Shown in pieces: positions 25,955-33,509 of a stretch of 33,509 bases of DNA (position 1 is the first letter of the stretch; every line of letters starts with the position of its first letter). The notes under the pieces are model-generated. The model had not been told where the DNA came from and did no database searches. It saw only the letters and a program-made list of their open reading frames with translations. The position numbers were made by a program, and so were the translations under genes. Source of the stretch: Actinomycetes bacterium (GTDB lineage Bacteria; Actinomycetota; Acidimicrobiia; Acidimicrobiales; Palsa-688); contig JAKBAX010000010.1 in NCBI GenBank assembly GCA_021808785.1, forward strand, positions 1-33,509, in the 5' to 3' direction.

Positions 25955-27217
25955 CTAATCCCAGATGCCGGTGCGGAAGGCCCAGGACTGGGCCACCCCC
26001 TCCTCGGGAACGTGAGCGAGCGGCTGCATGACAGCGTCCACGGAGGGACCTATCCGACGGACCGTGCGCCTCAACGCATGTTCGTCGAAACCGTAGCACC
26101 GGACGGCATTCTCGCCGACGATCGCCATCGCCTCCGATTTCGGTATCCCGCTGAGGGCGAGCCGGAGGCTGTCCATGGTCCAGGGCCAGGTACCTTCGGT
26201 GTGCGGGTAGTCAGAGCCCCACATCAGCCGATCGAGTCCGATGTCGTGTCGGTTCTCGCATTCGGCCCGGGAGAGAAAGCTCCCGCCGACGTAGCAACTC
26301 TGCCCGAAGTACTCGCTCGGCGGCTTCGGAAGGAACGCCCGCAGGCCTTCGGAAATCCTGGAGCGGTAGATCGAATCGAGCTCCTCGAGTGTCGGCCGGA
26401 CCCAGTGCGCCCGTTGCTCCGTAACCACGAGGCGCAGGCGGGGAAACCGTTCGAATACCCCCGAGAAGATCAGGAACCAGAGCGTCCGGCGGCTCAGGAA
26501 GTCGGTCTCGGCCAGTATCAACCCGACCTCCTCCGGTCCGCCTCCGTAGAATTGGCCGGCGCTTCCATGGAGGTTGAGAGGAGCGTCGAGATCCTGGCAG
26601 ACCGCCCAGAGGCGGTCGTAGTCTCGATCGTTGTACTTCACGGCCAGATCGCCGACCGGGGGCAGTGACACGCCCCCTTTGAGACCGAGAGACACTGCGA
26701 GCTGCACCTCCTGCACCGCCGCGTCGATTCCCTCCCGCATCGGAAGCACGGCTACGCCATGGTGTCGGGCCGGCTCTTCGCTGCAGAGGTCCGCCAGCCA
26801 GCGGTTATAGGCGCGGGGTCCGGCCAATCGCTCCTCCGACGAGGCCTCCCATCGCAGTGGATCACTGGTCCCGCCGCCTATGGCAGGGTAGCGGCCGAAG
26901 GGCACGCCCCCTTGGGGGAAGATGACCTCGCCCGCTACGCCATCGGCATCGAGATCCTGACGCCGTACGGTGGTGTCCCAGAGCCCACTCGTTTCCGATC
27001 TCGTGCCGGCGCCGCCGAGACGCATCCGACCCGATCCGAGTCGGGCGTCGAAGCGCTCGACCTGCGATGTGTATTCGTCGAATCGGGACCGCACAGCCGG
27101 GTCGAGATACGGCCTGTAGTCGGCGATTCCCTCAGGGCCGGCGTGGCAGTCGACCGACACGATCAACATCCGACCTGCAGGCGATTCCCGCGGAACGGCA
27201 GCTACTCCTGTGGACAC
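25955..27217 (-). CDS. Amidohydrolase family 2 (PF04909-like)
   Basis: MLIVSVDCHAGPEGIADYRPYLDPAVR, LNLHGSAGQFYGGG, VVTEQRAHWVRPTLEELD, LMWGSDYPHTEGTWPWT. GTG 27217 with AAAGGA upstream preferred; ORF extends to 27259. Confidence 0.88.
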   Translation of the reverse strand: MSTGVAAVPRESPAGRMLIVSVDCHAGPEGIADYRPYLDPAVRSRFDEYTSQVERFDARLGSGRMRLGGAGTRSETSGLWDTTVRRQDLDADGVAGEVIFPQGGVPFGRYPAIGGGTSDPLRWEASSEERLAGPRAYNRWLADLCSEEPARHHGVAVLPMREGIDAAVQEVQLAVSLGLKGGVSLPPVGDLAVKYNDRDYDRLWAVCQDLDAPLNLHGSAGQFYGGGPEEVGLILAETDFLSRRTLWFLIFSGVFERFPRLRLVVTEQRAHWVRPTLEELDSIYRSRISEGLRAFLPKPPSEYFGQSCYVGGSFLSRAECENRHDIGLDRLMWGSDYPHTEGTWPWTMDSLRLALSGIPKSEAMAIVGENAVRCYGFDEHALRRTVRRIGPSVDAVMQPLAHVPEEGVAQSWAFRTGIWD

Positions 27218-27355
27218 GAACGATCCTTTCGCCAAAGGGAGCCTCGGCCCGAGCGGCACTGGACACAGTATGATCGGCTCATGGGAGGCGGTGGGTCACA
27301 TCACGGTTCCTCTCGAACCGACAGCATGCTAGGTCGGCCGGCGGAGGTTCGGGGC

Positions 27356-28144
27356 GTGAGTATCCTGACGGACACGGCCCGCGGGGTGGAGTTCGAGGTG
27401 CTGGAGGAGGGCGACGGCGATCCAGTGGTGCTCCTGCCGTCGGCCCAACGAGGGGCCGCCGATTTCACCCTTCTGCAGACGGCCCTGTCAGCAGCCGGTT
27501 ACCGTTCGATCGCGGTCAATCTGCGAGGCGCCGGGCGCAGTACGCCCCCACCGGCGGCAATGACGTTGCGTGACCATGCCGATGACGTCGCCTTTGTGAT
27601 CCGACAAGTTGCGAGCGGGCCCGCCCACGTAGTGGGACACGCCCTCGGCAACGTGGTGGCGCGGGCGACTGCAAGCTATCGACCCGAGGTGGTGGCCTCG
27701 GTTGTGGTGATGCCGTGTGGGGGCCATTCGCTCGCCACGTACCCCGTTGCCGACGAGGTGCTCTCTGCGTTCTCACGCTGTCACGATCGGTCGCTGTCGC
27801 GCGAGGAACGCCTCGAGGCGCTCCAGACTGCCTTCTTTGCCCCCGGCAACGATCCGAGCCCCTGGTTGAACGGGTGGTGGCCGAGCGCCGGGTCAGGCGC
27901 CATAGGAACTGCCGACCCCGACGAGTGGTGGCACGCCGGCGACACGCCGCTGCTGATCGTCCAACCACTGGACGACGCTATGGCACCGATCGGCGTGGGT
28001 AGGGACGCCGCGGCGGCCCTCGGCCGACGGGCCACTTACGTGGAGATACCGCATTGCGGCCACGCCATCCTTCCCGAGCAACCCGATCTGGTGGCCCAAC
28101 ACGTAATAGACTTCCTCCGAGCCCAACCCGCCGTTCGACCGTGA
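27356..28144 (+). CDS. Alpha/beta hydrolase fold protein with Ala at the nucleophile position
   Basis: GDPVVLLPSAQRGAADF, SIAVNLRGAGRS, VVGHALGNVVARATA, IPHCGHAILPEQPDLVAQHVIDFL. GTG start with GGAGG upstream. Confidence 0.88.
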   Translation: MSILTDTARGVEFEVLEEGDGDPVVLLPSAQRGAADFTLLQTALSAAGYRSIAVNLRGAGRSTPPPAAMTLRDHADDVAFVIRQVASGPAHVVGHALGNVVARATASYRPEVVASVVVMPCGGHSLATYPVADEVLSAFSRCHDRSLSREERLEALQTAFFAPGNDPSPWLNGWWPSAGSGAIGTADPDEWWHAGDTPLLIVQPLDDAMAPIGVGRDAAAALGRRATYVEIPHCGHAILPEQPDLVAQHVIDFLRAQPAVRP

Positions 28145-28941
28145 GGGACCTCTTCGGGCTCGAAGGCGAGCCAGCCCTAGTCGTAGGTGGCGGCTACGGA
28201 AGTGGACGCCTTCTAGCTATTCTCCTCGCTCGGGCGGGTGCCCGTGTGGCCGTCGCCGACATTGACAGAGAGCGGGCCGCGAGCGTGGCAGCCGAGGTTG
28301 GCGGTCATGCCATAGTCGCCGACGTGCGTTCGGCCGAGGCAGCCGTCGCCGCCGTGGACGAAGCCCACGAGGTCCTCGGCGGACTTACCCGCGTGGCCAA
28401 CATCGTCGGTCTGGTCGACATGAGGCCATTCGCGACGACCGACCCGGCCCAATGGGAGGCGCAGCTGCGCCTCAATCTCCTATCGCAGGTCAACGTCTGC
28501 CATGCATCCGGCCGCCACCTCCTCGCCGACGGGCGAGGAGGAGCGATCGCCATGGTTGCTTCGGTGAGCGGTATTTATGGGGCGCGCAACCAGGCGATAT
28601 ATGGCGCCAGCAAGGCCGGTGTCATGTCGCTGGCTCGCACCCTGGCCGACGAGTGGGGTCGCCACGGGGTCCGCGTAAACTGCGTGGCGCCCGACATCAC
28701 CGCCGTACCCCGCCTCACGGACGCGATCGATGTCCCTCTCGACGAGGCGCTGGCTACCATGGATGCAATGGCGGCTGAGGAGGGAGTTCCCCTGCGGCGC
28801 ATGGGGAGGGCCCACGAGATCGCCGGCCCCCTTCTATTCCTTCTATCGGACCTCTCGTCGTTCATGACCGGGCAGACGCTCGTGGTCGACGGCGGAACGA
28901 TCGTGCATTTTCCCCACCGCACCGGTGGCGATCAAACCTAG
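28141..28941 (+). CDS. SDR-family oxidoreductase
   Basis: ALVVGGGYGSGRLLAILLARAGARVAVADIDRE, VASVSGIYGARNQAIYGASKAGVMSLARTLADEWGRHGVRVNCVAPD, TGQTLVVDGGT. GTG start overlaps the upstream TGA (GTGA). Confidence 0.92.
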   Translation: MRDLFGLEGEPALVVGGGYGSGRLLAILLARAGARVAVADIDRERAASVAAEVGGHAIVADVRSAEAAVAAVDEAHEVLGGLTRVANIVGLVDMRPFATTDPAQWEAQLRLNLLSQVNVCHASGRHLLADGRGGAIAMVASVSGIYGARNQAIYGASKAGVMSLARTLADEWGRHGVRVNCVAPDITAVPRLTDAIDVPLDEALATMDAMAAEEGVPLRRMGRAHEIAGPLLFLLSDLSSFMTGQTLVVDGGTIVHFPHRTGGDQT

Positions 28942-29236
28942 AGAAGCGGTTCGAAATAGCGGTTCCGGACGCCCTCGTCGAGCAGTCCTGGCCGGACAGC
29001 CGGTTCTGCTACTTCCAGATGGGAATCTTGGGATCGACATTCGCGCCGCCGCCGACGCCTGGTCGAAGCCTTCGGAGTCTGCCCTTTCGTCCTGTACCCC
29101 ACCGTCGATGCCGACTAGTGCTTCAGTGGCACGGAGGCAGCCATCACCATCCAGACCGCCACGAGCTGGGCTGGGCCAGTTCGGATCGAGTTGGTGAAGC
29201 AGCATTGTGATCGCCCGAGCATCATCCGCGAGCCGC

Positions 29237-29460
29237 TCTGGGGGCTACCAGGCCCAGCAGTCGACACGGACGCCGCCACTCGCCTACGCCCTCACTGATT
29301 CCCCGATAAGCCAGATGGCATGGATCACTGAGAAATTCTGGGCCTGTACGGCTAGCGGCGGCGATCCGTACAGGACCTTCAACCAAAGATCAGCTCCTTG
29401 GCAGTGTCACGGTGTAGTGGCTGACCGCCACAGGGGCGTCCTCGGCACGCTCCACTGGGA
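29237..29460 (+). pseudogene. Decayed epoxide hydrolase (C-terminal remnant)
   Basis: GGYQAQQSTRTPPLAYALTDSPISQMAWITEKFWA, then +1 frame: DQLLGSVTV-stop-WLTATGASSAR, with an in-frame TAG at 29415-29417. Matches the microsomal/EphA-type epoxide hydrolase C-terminus (YALTDSPvg..AWI.EKF...DeLLtnvtlYWlTgT..SSaR). Confidence 0.8.
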
Positions 29461-29499
29461 GGCCGCTGCCCTGTACCGTGCCATCAAGTGGGAGGAACA

Positions 29500-29767
29500 A
29501 TGCCTAGGCCATACCTCACGCCAGCCGGAGCGAAGGCAGCAACCGAGATGTTCGGCGATGGTGGTCCCGAACAGATGGAGGAGAACGCCAAGCGGTGGGA
29601 GACCAGAGTCGACGAGAGCTGGTCGGCGATCATCACCAGGTACGTGATCAATGGTATGTATTCCCGCAACGTGATACCGACGTCCGCCCGGGAACTTTGT
29701 GCCGTGGCCGCCCTGACGGTCCTCGGCCGGTCGAGAGAGCTCGAGCATCACATCCGTATCGCGCTGA
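29500..29767 (+). pseudogene. 3'-truncated carboxymuconolactone decarboxylase/AhpD-like gene
   Basis: MPRPYLTPAGAKAATEMFGDGGPEQME...IITRYVINGMYSRNVIPTSARELCAVAALTVLGRSRELEHHIRIAL with GGAGGA upstream. The reading frame then runs into antisense amidohydrolase sequence. Confidence 0.72.
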
Positions 29768-29769
29768 AG

Positions 29770-30183
29770 ACGAAGGCGGTCGAGGTAGTCGGCGGTAGAG
29801 GTCCAGTCCCATGGAACGCCGGATTCCAACGCGGATACCGGCATGCCCTCGACTCTGGCCAACATCGGCAGCAGATAGCTGGCCGCCTCCCGGTCGAGCG
29901 GAGCCACGCTGAAACCGCAGTTACCGCCGACCACCGTCGTCACTCCGTGCAGAGGCGACGGGGTTAGGGCCGTGTCCCAGAAACCCTGGACATCCAGGTG
30001 GGTGTGGACGTCGATGAAGCCGGGCGCCACAACCAGGCCGTCGGCGTCGATGATGCGCCTCGCTCCACCTACGGAACACCCGATCGCGGTGACCCGGGCG
30101 CCGTCGATCGCCACATCAGCGGTGCGCCGCGCGCTTCCAGTTCCGTCCACGACGTGACCACCACGTATCACCAGGTCATGCAT
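29770..30183 (-). pseudogene. 5' fragment of an N-acyl-D-amino-acid deacylase-like amidohydrolase
   Basis: MHDLVIRGGHVVDGTGSARRTADVAIDGARV...VVAPGFIDVHTHLDVQGFWD...GVTTVVGGNCGFSVAP...GVPWDWTSTADYLDRL, parallel to 4225..5955; homology stops at about 29,773. Confidence 0.85.
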
Positions 30184-30332
30184 GTAGCCCCTCCATTACG
30201 GGTACGATCAAAAGCCATCAGGTGACCCTTCCACGAACTGTACGTACTCAGACGGATGCACCGTGTCGGCGTACATGTTAAGTGCAGGAATTTGCAAAAT
30301 ATCCGGCTTCACCCCGAATCCACCTCTGCCGG

Positions 30333-30955
30333 TCAGAGGCGGTAGACCCGACGAGCTGTCTCGGAGAACAAGCACGCACGCTCCGCCGAGGTGTAGCCAC
30401 TGGCGAGAATCTTGAAGGGGCATTCCACAATCTGTCGTAGCTGAAGCTTTGCTTGTCTACCGGGAAGTTGCTCTCGAACATGCACCGGTCGGGTCCGAAC
30501 GCGGCGATCGCTGCGTCGACGTAGGGCCGCCAAGCCTCAGCCAGCACATGGGAGCGTGGCCGATCGGCCGCCTCGAATCCGAACCCGTACACCGGCATGC
30601 CAACCCCCCCGATCTTCATCACTGCGTTGGGTCACCGGGTGCCAGGTCCTCGATCCCGCGACGCCACTCGTCAAAGACGGCGCGGCGTGATGCCTCCGTC
30701 GGCTCGTCCGGCACCGGACCGCCCAGATGGTTGACCACACAGTTCAGGTGGGGAACCGCATCGAGTACGCCGGCCAACTCTCCGAGCTGTGGGTGGTAGA
30801 GCCAGACGTCGTAAGTGAGGCCCCGCTCTGCCACATGTCTCAGGCTACGGAGGTAGCCCTCGTCAAGAAGCATGTAAGGGAATGTCGGTCGTCCGGCATG
30901 AGTGGTACTGCTGTGCCGATCGTGCCACACAACGTTGAACCGTACGCCCGGAATC
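30333..30955 (-). pseudogene. Frameshifted amidohydrolase (PF04909, lactone-hydrolase-like)
   Basis: Across three frames: GVRFNVVWHDRHSSTTHAGRPTFPYMLLDEGYLRSLRHVAERGLTYDVWLYHPQLGELAGVLDAVPHLNCVVNHLGGPV / MKIGGVGMPVYGFGFEAADRPRSHVLAEAWRPYVDAAIAAFGPDRCMFESNFPVDKQSFSYDRLWN / FKILASGYTSAERACLFSETARRVYRL. Confidence 0.82.
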
Positions 30956-30956
30956 T

Positions 30957-31294
30957 ACCCCCGCCGGGCCCATGGGTGGAAACACCCCTGCGTTGTTGAC
31001 GCAGATTTCCACGTGCTCGATTCACTACAGGCCGGGACGGCGAGGTCCTCCACCGCGTTCCGGTCTGTGACGTCCAGCGTGTGACCCAGAGAGTCGACGG
31101 TGTCGGCCAGCTCTCGGGCGATGGTCTCCGCTCCGGCACCGTCGATGTCAGCGGCGACGATGTGGCACCCCTCGGCGGCGCGGGCCCGGGCAATGCCCCC
31201 TGCCGATGCCGCTCGCGACCCCGGTAACGACCGCGACCTCGTCGTGCAGTCCTTTCACGCGATCGGCCCAACCTGAGTGGGCGCAAACTGCCAT
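30957..31294 (-). pseudogene. Frameshifted, truncated SDR gene
   Basis: VKGLHDEVAVVTGVASGIGRG / ARAAEGCHIVAADIDGAGAETIARELADTVDSLGHTLDVTDRNAVEDLAV / EHVEICVNNAGVFPPMGPAG in different frames; 3' half absent. Confidence 0.78.
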
Positions 31295-31296
31295 CG

Positions 31297-31911
31297 TCAG
31301 CCGCGCTCGTGCTGCGTCAACAAACCTTGCAGCTTGCCCGATATGGCATCGAACGCCAACTCGGCGGCGTCGTGCCAGCTCTGTCCGCCCTCCATGGTGA
31401 CGGCACCGGTGAAATACGGGCAGAGGTGGGCGAGCACGCACGAGGTCAGTCCGTCCGGCGGGCCCCCAACACCCCCGCTCGCCTGCCACAAGGTGCGGGC
31501 CACGCTCTTGGCCGCCGCCCGCTGACGCCCCCGGCGGTGCTTCTCGAGTTCCTGCAGCTCCGGGGGAAGATCGTTGCGGGAGGTGAGAGCCCAGAAGCCC
31601 GGCCCGGACCCGGTGTTCATCCGGTGCGCGGCCAGGCATGTCGCCCGCAACCAGCCGTCCCGGTCACCGTCGAAGACCGGAAGCTGATGGGCGTAGCCCT
31701 CCATGCCGGCGGTGAAGGCGTCGACGATCAGCCGTTCGCGCGAGCCGAAGTAGCGGAACAACGTGCGGCGACTGACGCTGGTCGATTCGGCCATTTGGTC
31801 CATGGTGATGTCCAGCCCCTGCTCGATGACCGCTCTTCGCGCCGCAGTCAAGATGTGCTGGTAGCCGGCTTGCCTCTTGGCTTCCGACAGACTGAGGACC
31901 GCCTCACTCAT
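31297..31911 (-). CDS. TetR/AcrR family transcriptional regulator
   Basis: AGYQHILTAARRAVIEQGLDITMDQMAESTSVSRRTLFRYFGSRERLIVDAF. Confidence 0.93.
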   Translation of the reverse strand: MSEAVLSLSEAKRQAGYQHILTAARRAVIEQGLDITMDQMAESTSVSRRTLFRYFGSRERLIVDAFTAGMEGYAHQLPVFDGDRDGWLRATCLAAHRMNTGSGPGFWALTSRNDLPPELQELEKHRRGRQRAAAKSVARTLWQASGGVGGPPDGLTSCVLAHLCPYFTGAVTMEGGQSWHDAAELAFDAISGKLQGLLTQHERG

Positions 31912-32093
31912 TCCAGCGACGCTACTTCCTCGACCGCACTGTTGGTACTTGCCGATGCCCGTGAGAGCAACCGCCGGGTCGTTCCGACCATGGAATCAAC
32001 TTCTCGCACAGAGGCCCGCCCGTCGCCTCGGTCGCCCGCACAGTAGACGAACACAGGATGCGGGAGGGCCACACCCGCCATCGTATCCCTTGG

Positions 32094-32123
32094 TTGACAT
32101 CAATGAGTGCCATCACGTACACT
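32094..32123 (+). promoter_or_regulatory. Sigma70-type promoter candidate TTGACA-N18-TACACT for the esterase gene
   Basis: TTGACA 32094-32099, TACACT 32118-32123; overlaps CACGT-N8-ACGTG inverted repeat (32114-32118/32127-32131). ATG 32134 would be near the +1. Confidence 0.5.
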
Positions 32124-32133
32124 AAAACGTGCC

Positions 32134-33102
32134 ATGACGCCGGAGGGGACGAGTAGCGACCATTCCGTTTCCCTATCACTGCCCGGCTGGCGCGACGCTG
32201 ACGCAGAGGCGCTGGTTAGCCAGATTCGGGCCGGTGGTCAGCCGGCCTTGAGTGAACGGGGCGTGGACGGGGCAAGGGCCTATCTGGAGGAGCGCGCCGC
32301 CGCCGGTCCTCCGGGTCCGGAGGTGGGGTGGGTTCGGGACGAGATGGTCTCCTACGGGGCGGAATCGGTGCCGGTCCGGGTCTACGGGCCTACCGTCGAG
32401 TCGTCCGGACCGATAGTGGTCTACTTCCACGGCGGTGGATGGGTGGTGGGCAGTGTGGCCGCATCGGATGCCTTCTGCCGGCGCCTGTGCCGGGCGGCGC
32501 AGTGCGTTGTCGTTTCCGTCGATTATCCGCTGGCGCCCGAGCACCCTTTCCCGGCGGCGGTTGAGAGCGCCACGTCCGCTGTTGAATGGTCGGCCAGCCA
32601 GGCGGCGGCCTGGGGCGCAGATCCGCAGTGGGTGGTCGTGCTGGGTGACTCGGCCGGGGGCAACATAGGAACGGTCGCCGTCCGCCGGCTGTCCGCCGCC
32701 GGGATGACGGCGGTACGCCGGCAGATTCTCGCCTATCCGGGAACCTCACCCGACCGAGCCAGCTCCGGCGGCCACTTCGGGCACGAGTGGCCGCTCACCG
32801 ATTCGGACCGGTCGTGGTTCAAGGCCCAGTACGTGGCCGAGGACCTTCGGGCCGACCCCGACGTCGCCCCTCTCCTGGCCGACCTGCGAGGGCTCCCCCC
32901 GACCACCATCCTCCTGGGTGGATGCGACCCCATCGCTGTCGAGGGCCTGGCCTACGCCAATCGACTCTGGGATGCCGGCGTTTCGGTCGATCTGCACTTC
33001 TTCTCCGGACAGGTGCACGGCTTCTTGACTTTCGACGAATCGATCCTGCCCAGAAGCCGTGAAGCTCTCGGCTTGATCGCCAATGCCATCAGGAACTCAT
33101 GA
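32134..33102 (+). CDS. Alpha/beta hydrolase fold-3 / HSL-family esterase
   Basis: IVVYFHGGGWVVGSVAASD (HGGGW oxyanion), VVLGDSAGGN (GDSAGG nucleophile), DPIAVEGLAYANRLWDAGVSVDLHFFSGQVHGF. ATG 32134 or 32107. Confidence 0.94.
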   Translation: MTPEGTSSDHSVSLSLPGWRDADAEALVSQIRAGGQPALSERGVDGARAYLEERAAAGPPGPEVGWVRDEMVSYGAESVPVRVYGPTVESSGPIVVYFHGGGWVVGSVAASDAFCRRLCRAAQCVVVSVDYPLAPEHPFPAAVESATSAVEWSASQAAAWGADPQWVVVLGDSAGGNIGTVAVRRLSAAGMTAVRRQILAYPGTSPDRASSGGHFGHEWPLTDSDRSWFKAQYVAEDLRADPDVAPLLADLRGLPPTTILLGGCDPIAVEGLAYANRLWDAGVSVDLHFFSGQVHGFLTFDESILPRSREALGLIANAIRNS

Positions 33103-33509
33103 CCAAACTCCTCCAGCATCTCGAGCTCGATGTCATCAAAGACGACGACGATCTGATCGCCGCTGCCCTGGACGACCTGTCGACTCCTGCGCTGATCGCC
33201 TCGGTCGTCCAGCTCACCGGGAACCCGTCCTATGTGCGGGGCCCGATCCGGCCGCGCGAGTTCGTGCTCAACGAGTTCCAGGGCAAGCTGCACGAGGACG
33301 AGAAGGCCGAGTTACGGGCCCAGGCGCTCGAGGCGATCATCGCCTGGCGCGACGCCGGCTGCCCTGCGTGTGCGCCTCTCGCCTCGGACGTGGTCAAGGA
33401 AGTGATGGACTGGATCGCCTGCGAGACGGTGGCCGAAGACTATGCGGCCATGTACGTCGACGAGATGGACCTCTTCGGCGAAAATCCTCGCGCCTTTCCG
33501 ATCCATTCC
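33099..33509 (+). CDS. Partial: N-terminal region of a HAPMO-like flavin-containing (Baeyer-Villiger) monooxygenase
   Basis: Manual translation MTKLLQHLELDVIKDDDDLIAAALDDLSTPALIASVVQLTGNPSYVRGPIRPREFVLNEFQGKLHEDEKAELRAQALEAIIAWRDAGC...; ATGA overlap with the esterase; runs off the window end. Confidence 0.75.
   Translation, partial: MTKLLQHLELDVIKDDDDLIAAALDDLSTPALIASVVQLTGNPSYVRGPIRPREFVLNEFQGKLHEDEKAELRAQALEAIIAWRDAGCPACAPLASDVVKEVMDWIACETVAEDYAAMYVDEMDLFGENPRAFPIHS

Noticed and set aside
26759-27355. N-terminal ~199 codons of the 461-aa ORF 26759..28144
   Set aside because: Antisense to the amidohydrolase 25955..27217; the real alpha/beta hydrolase begins at GTG 27356 with an RBS.
29488-29967. 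Complete 159-aa protein on plus strand
   Set aside because: Only the first ~89 aa after ATG 29500 look like CMD; the rest is antisense of an amidohydrolase fragment, so treated as a truncated pseudogene/chimera.
1-33509. CRISPR arrays, rRNA, tRNAs, transposases or phage genes
   Set aside because: None seen: no spaced direct-repeat array, no recognisable rRNA/tRNA core, no DDE/Tyr-recombinase motifs; IS remnants were looked for around the 28.9-31.3 kb debris without success.

Overview
High-GC, actinobacterial-looking 33.5 kb window, densely packed with acyl-CoA and oxidative catabolism genes. Families read from translated motifs: SDRs, crotonases, PF04909-type amidohydrolases, an N-acyl-D-amino-acid deacylase-like amidohydrolase, a thiolase-like/DUF35 pair, family III CoA-transferases (one single-domain, two tandem-domain fusions), P450 + ferredoxin, ALDH, two putative F420-dependent proteins, an orphan branched-chain-type solute-binding lipoprotein, two TetR regulators, a GNAT, an HSL-type esterase and the start of a HAPMO-like Baeyer-Villiger monooxygenase. 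The most notable points are several enzymes with altered catalytic residues and one block of gene debris. Altered residues: a DegT-fold protein with His in place of the PLP lysine; an alpha/beta hydrolase with GHALG instead of GxSxG; a P450 with AGSGTT lacking the I-helix acid; a ferredoxin with CxxSxxC...CP; a fused CoA-transferase with Glu in place of the catalytic Asp in its second half; a Cys-less Ltp2-like thiolase. The debris lies at about 28.9-31.3 kb, where remnants of at least five genes are truncated, frameshifted and joined, including a sharp tail-to-tail junction near 29,764-29,773. Several strong palindromes lie in promoter regions. All family calls are by eye; no database search was run.
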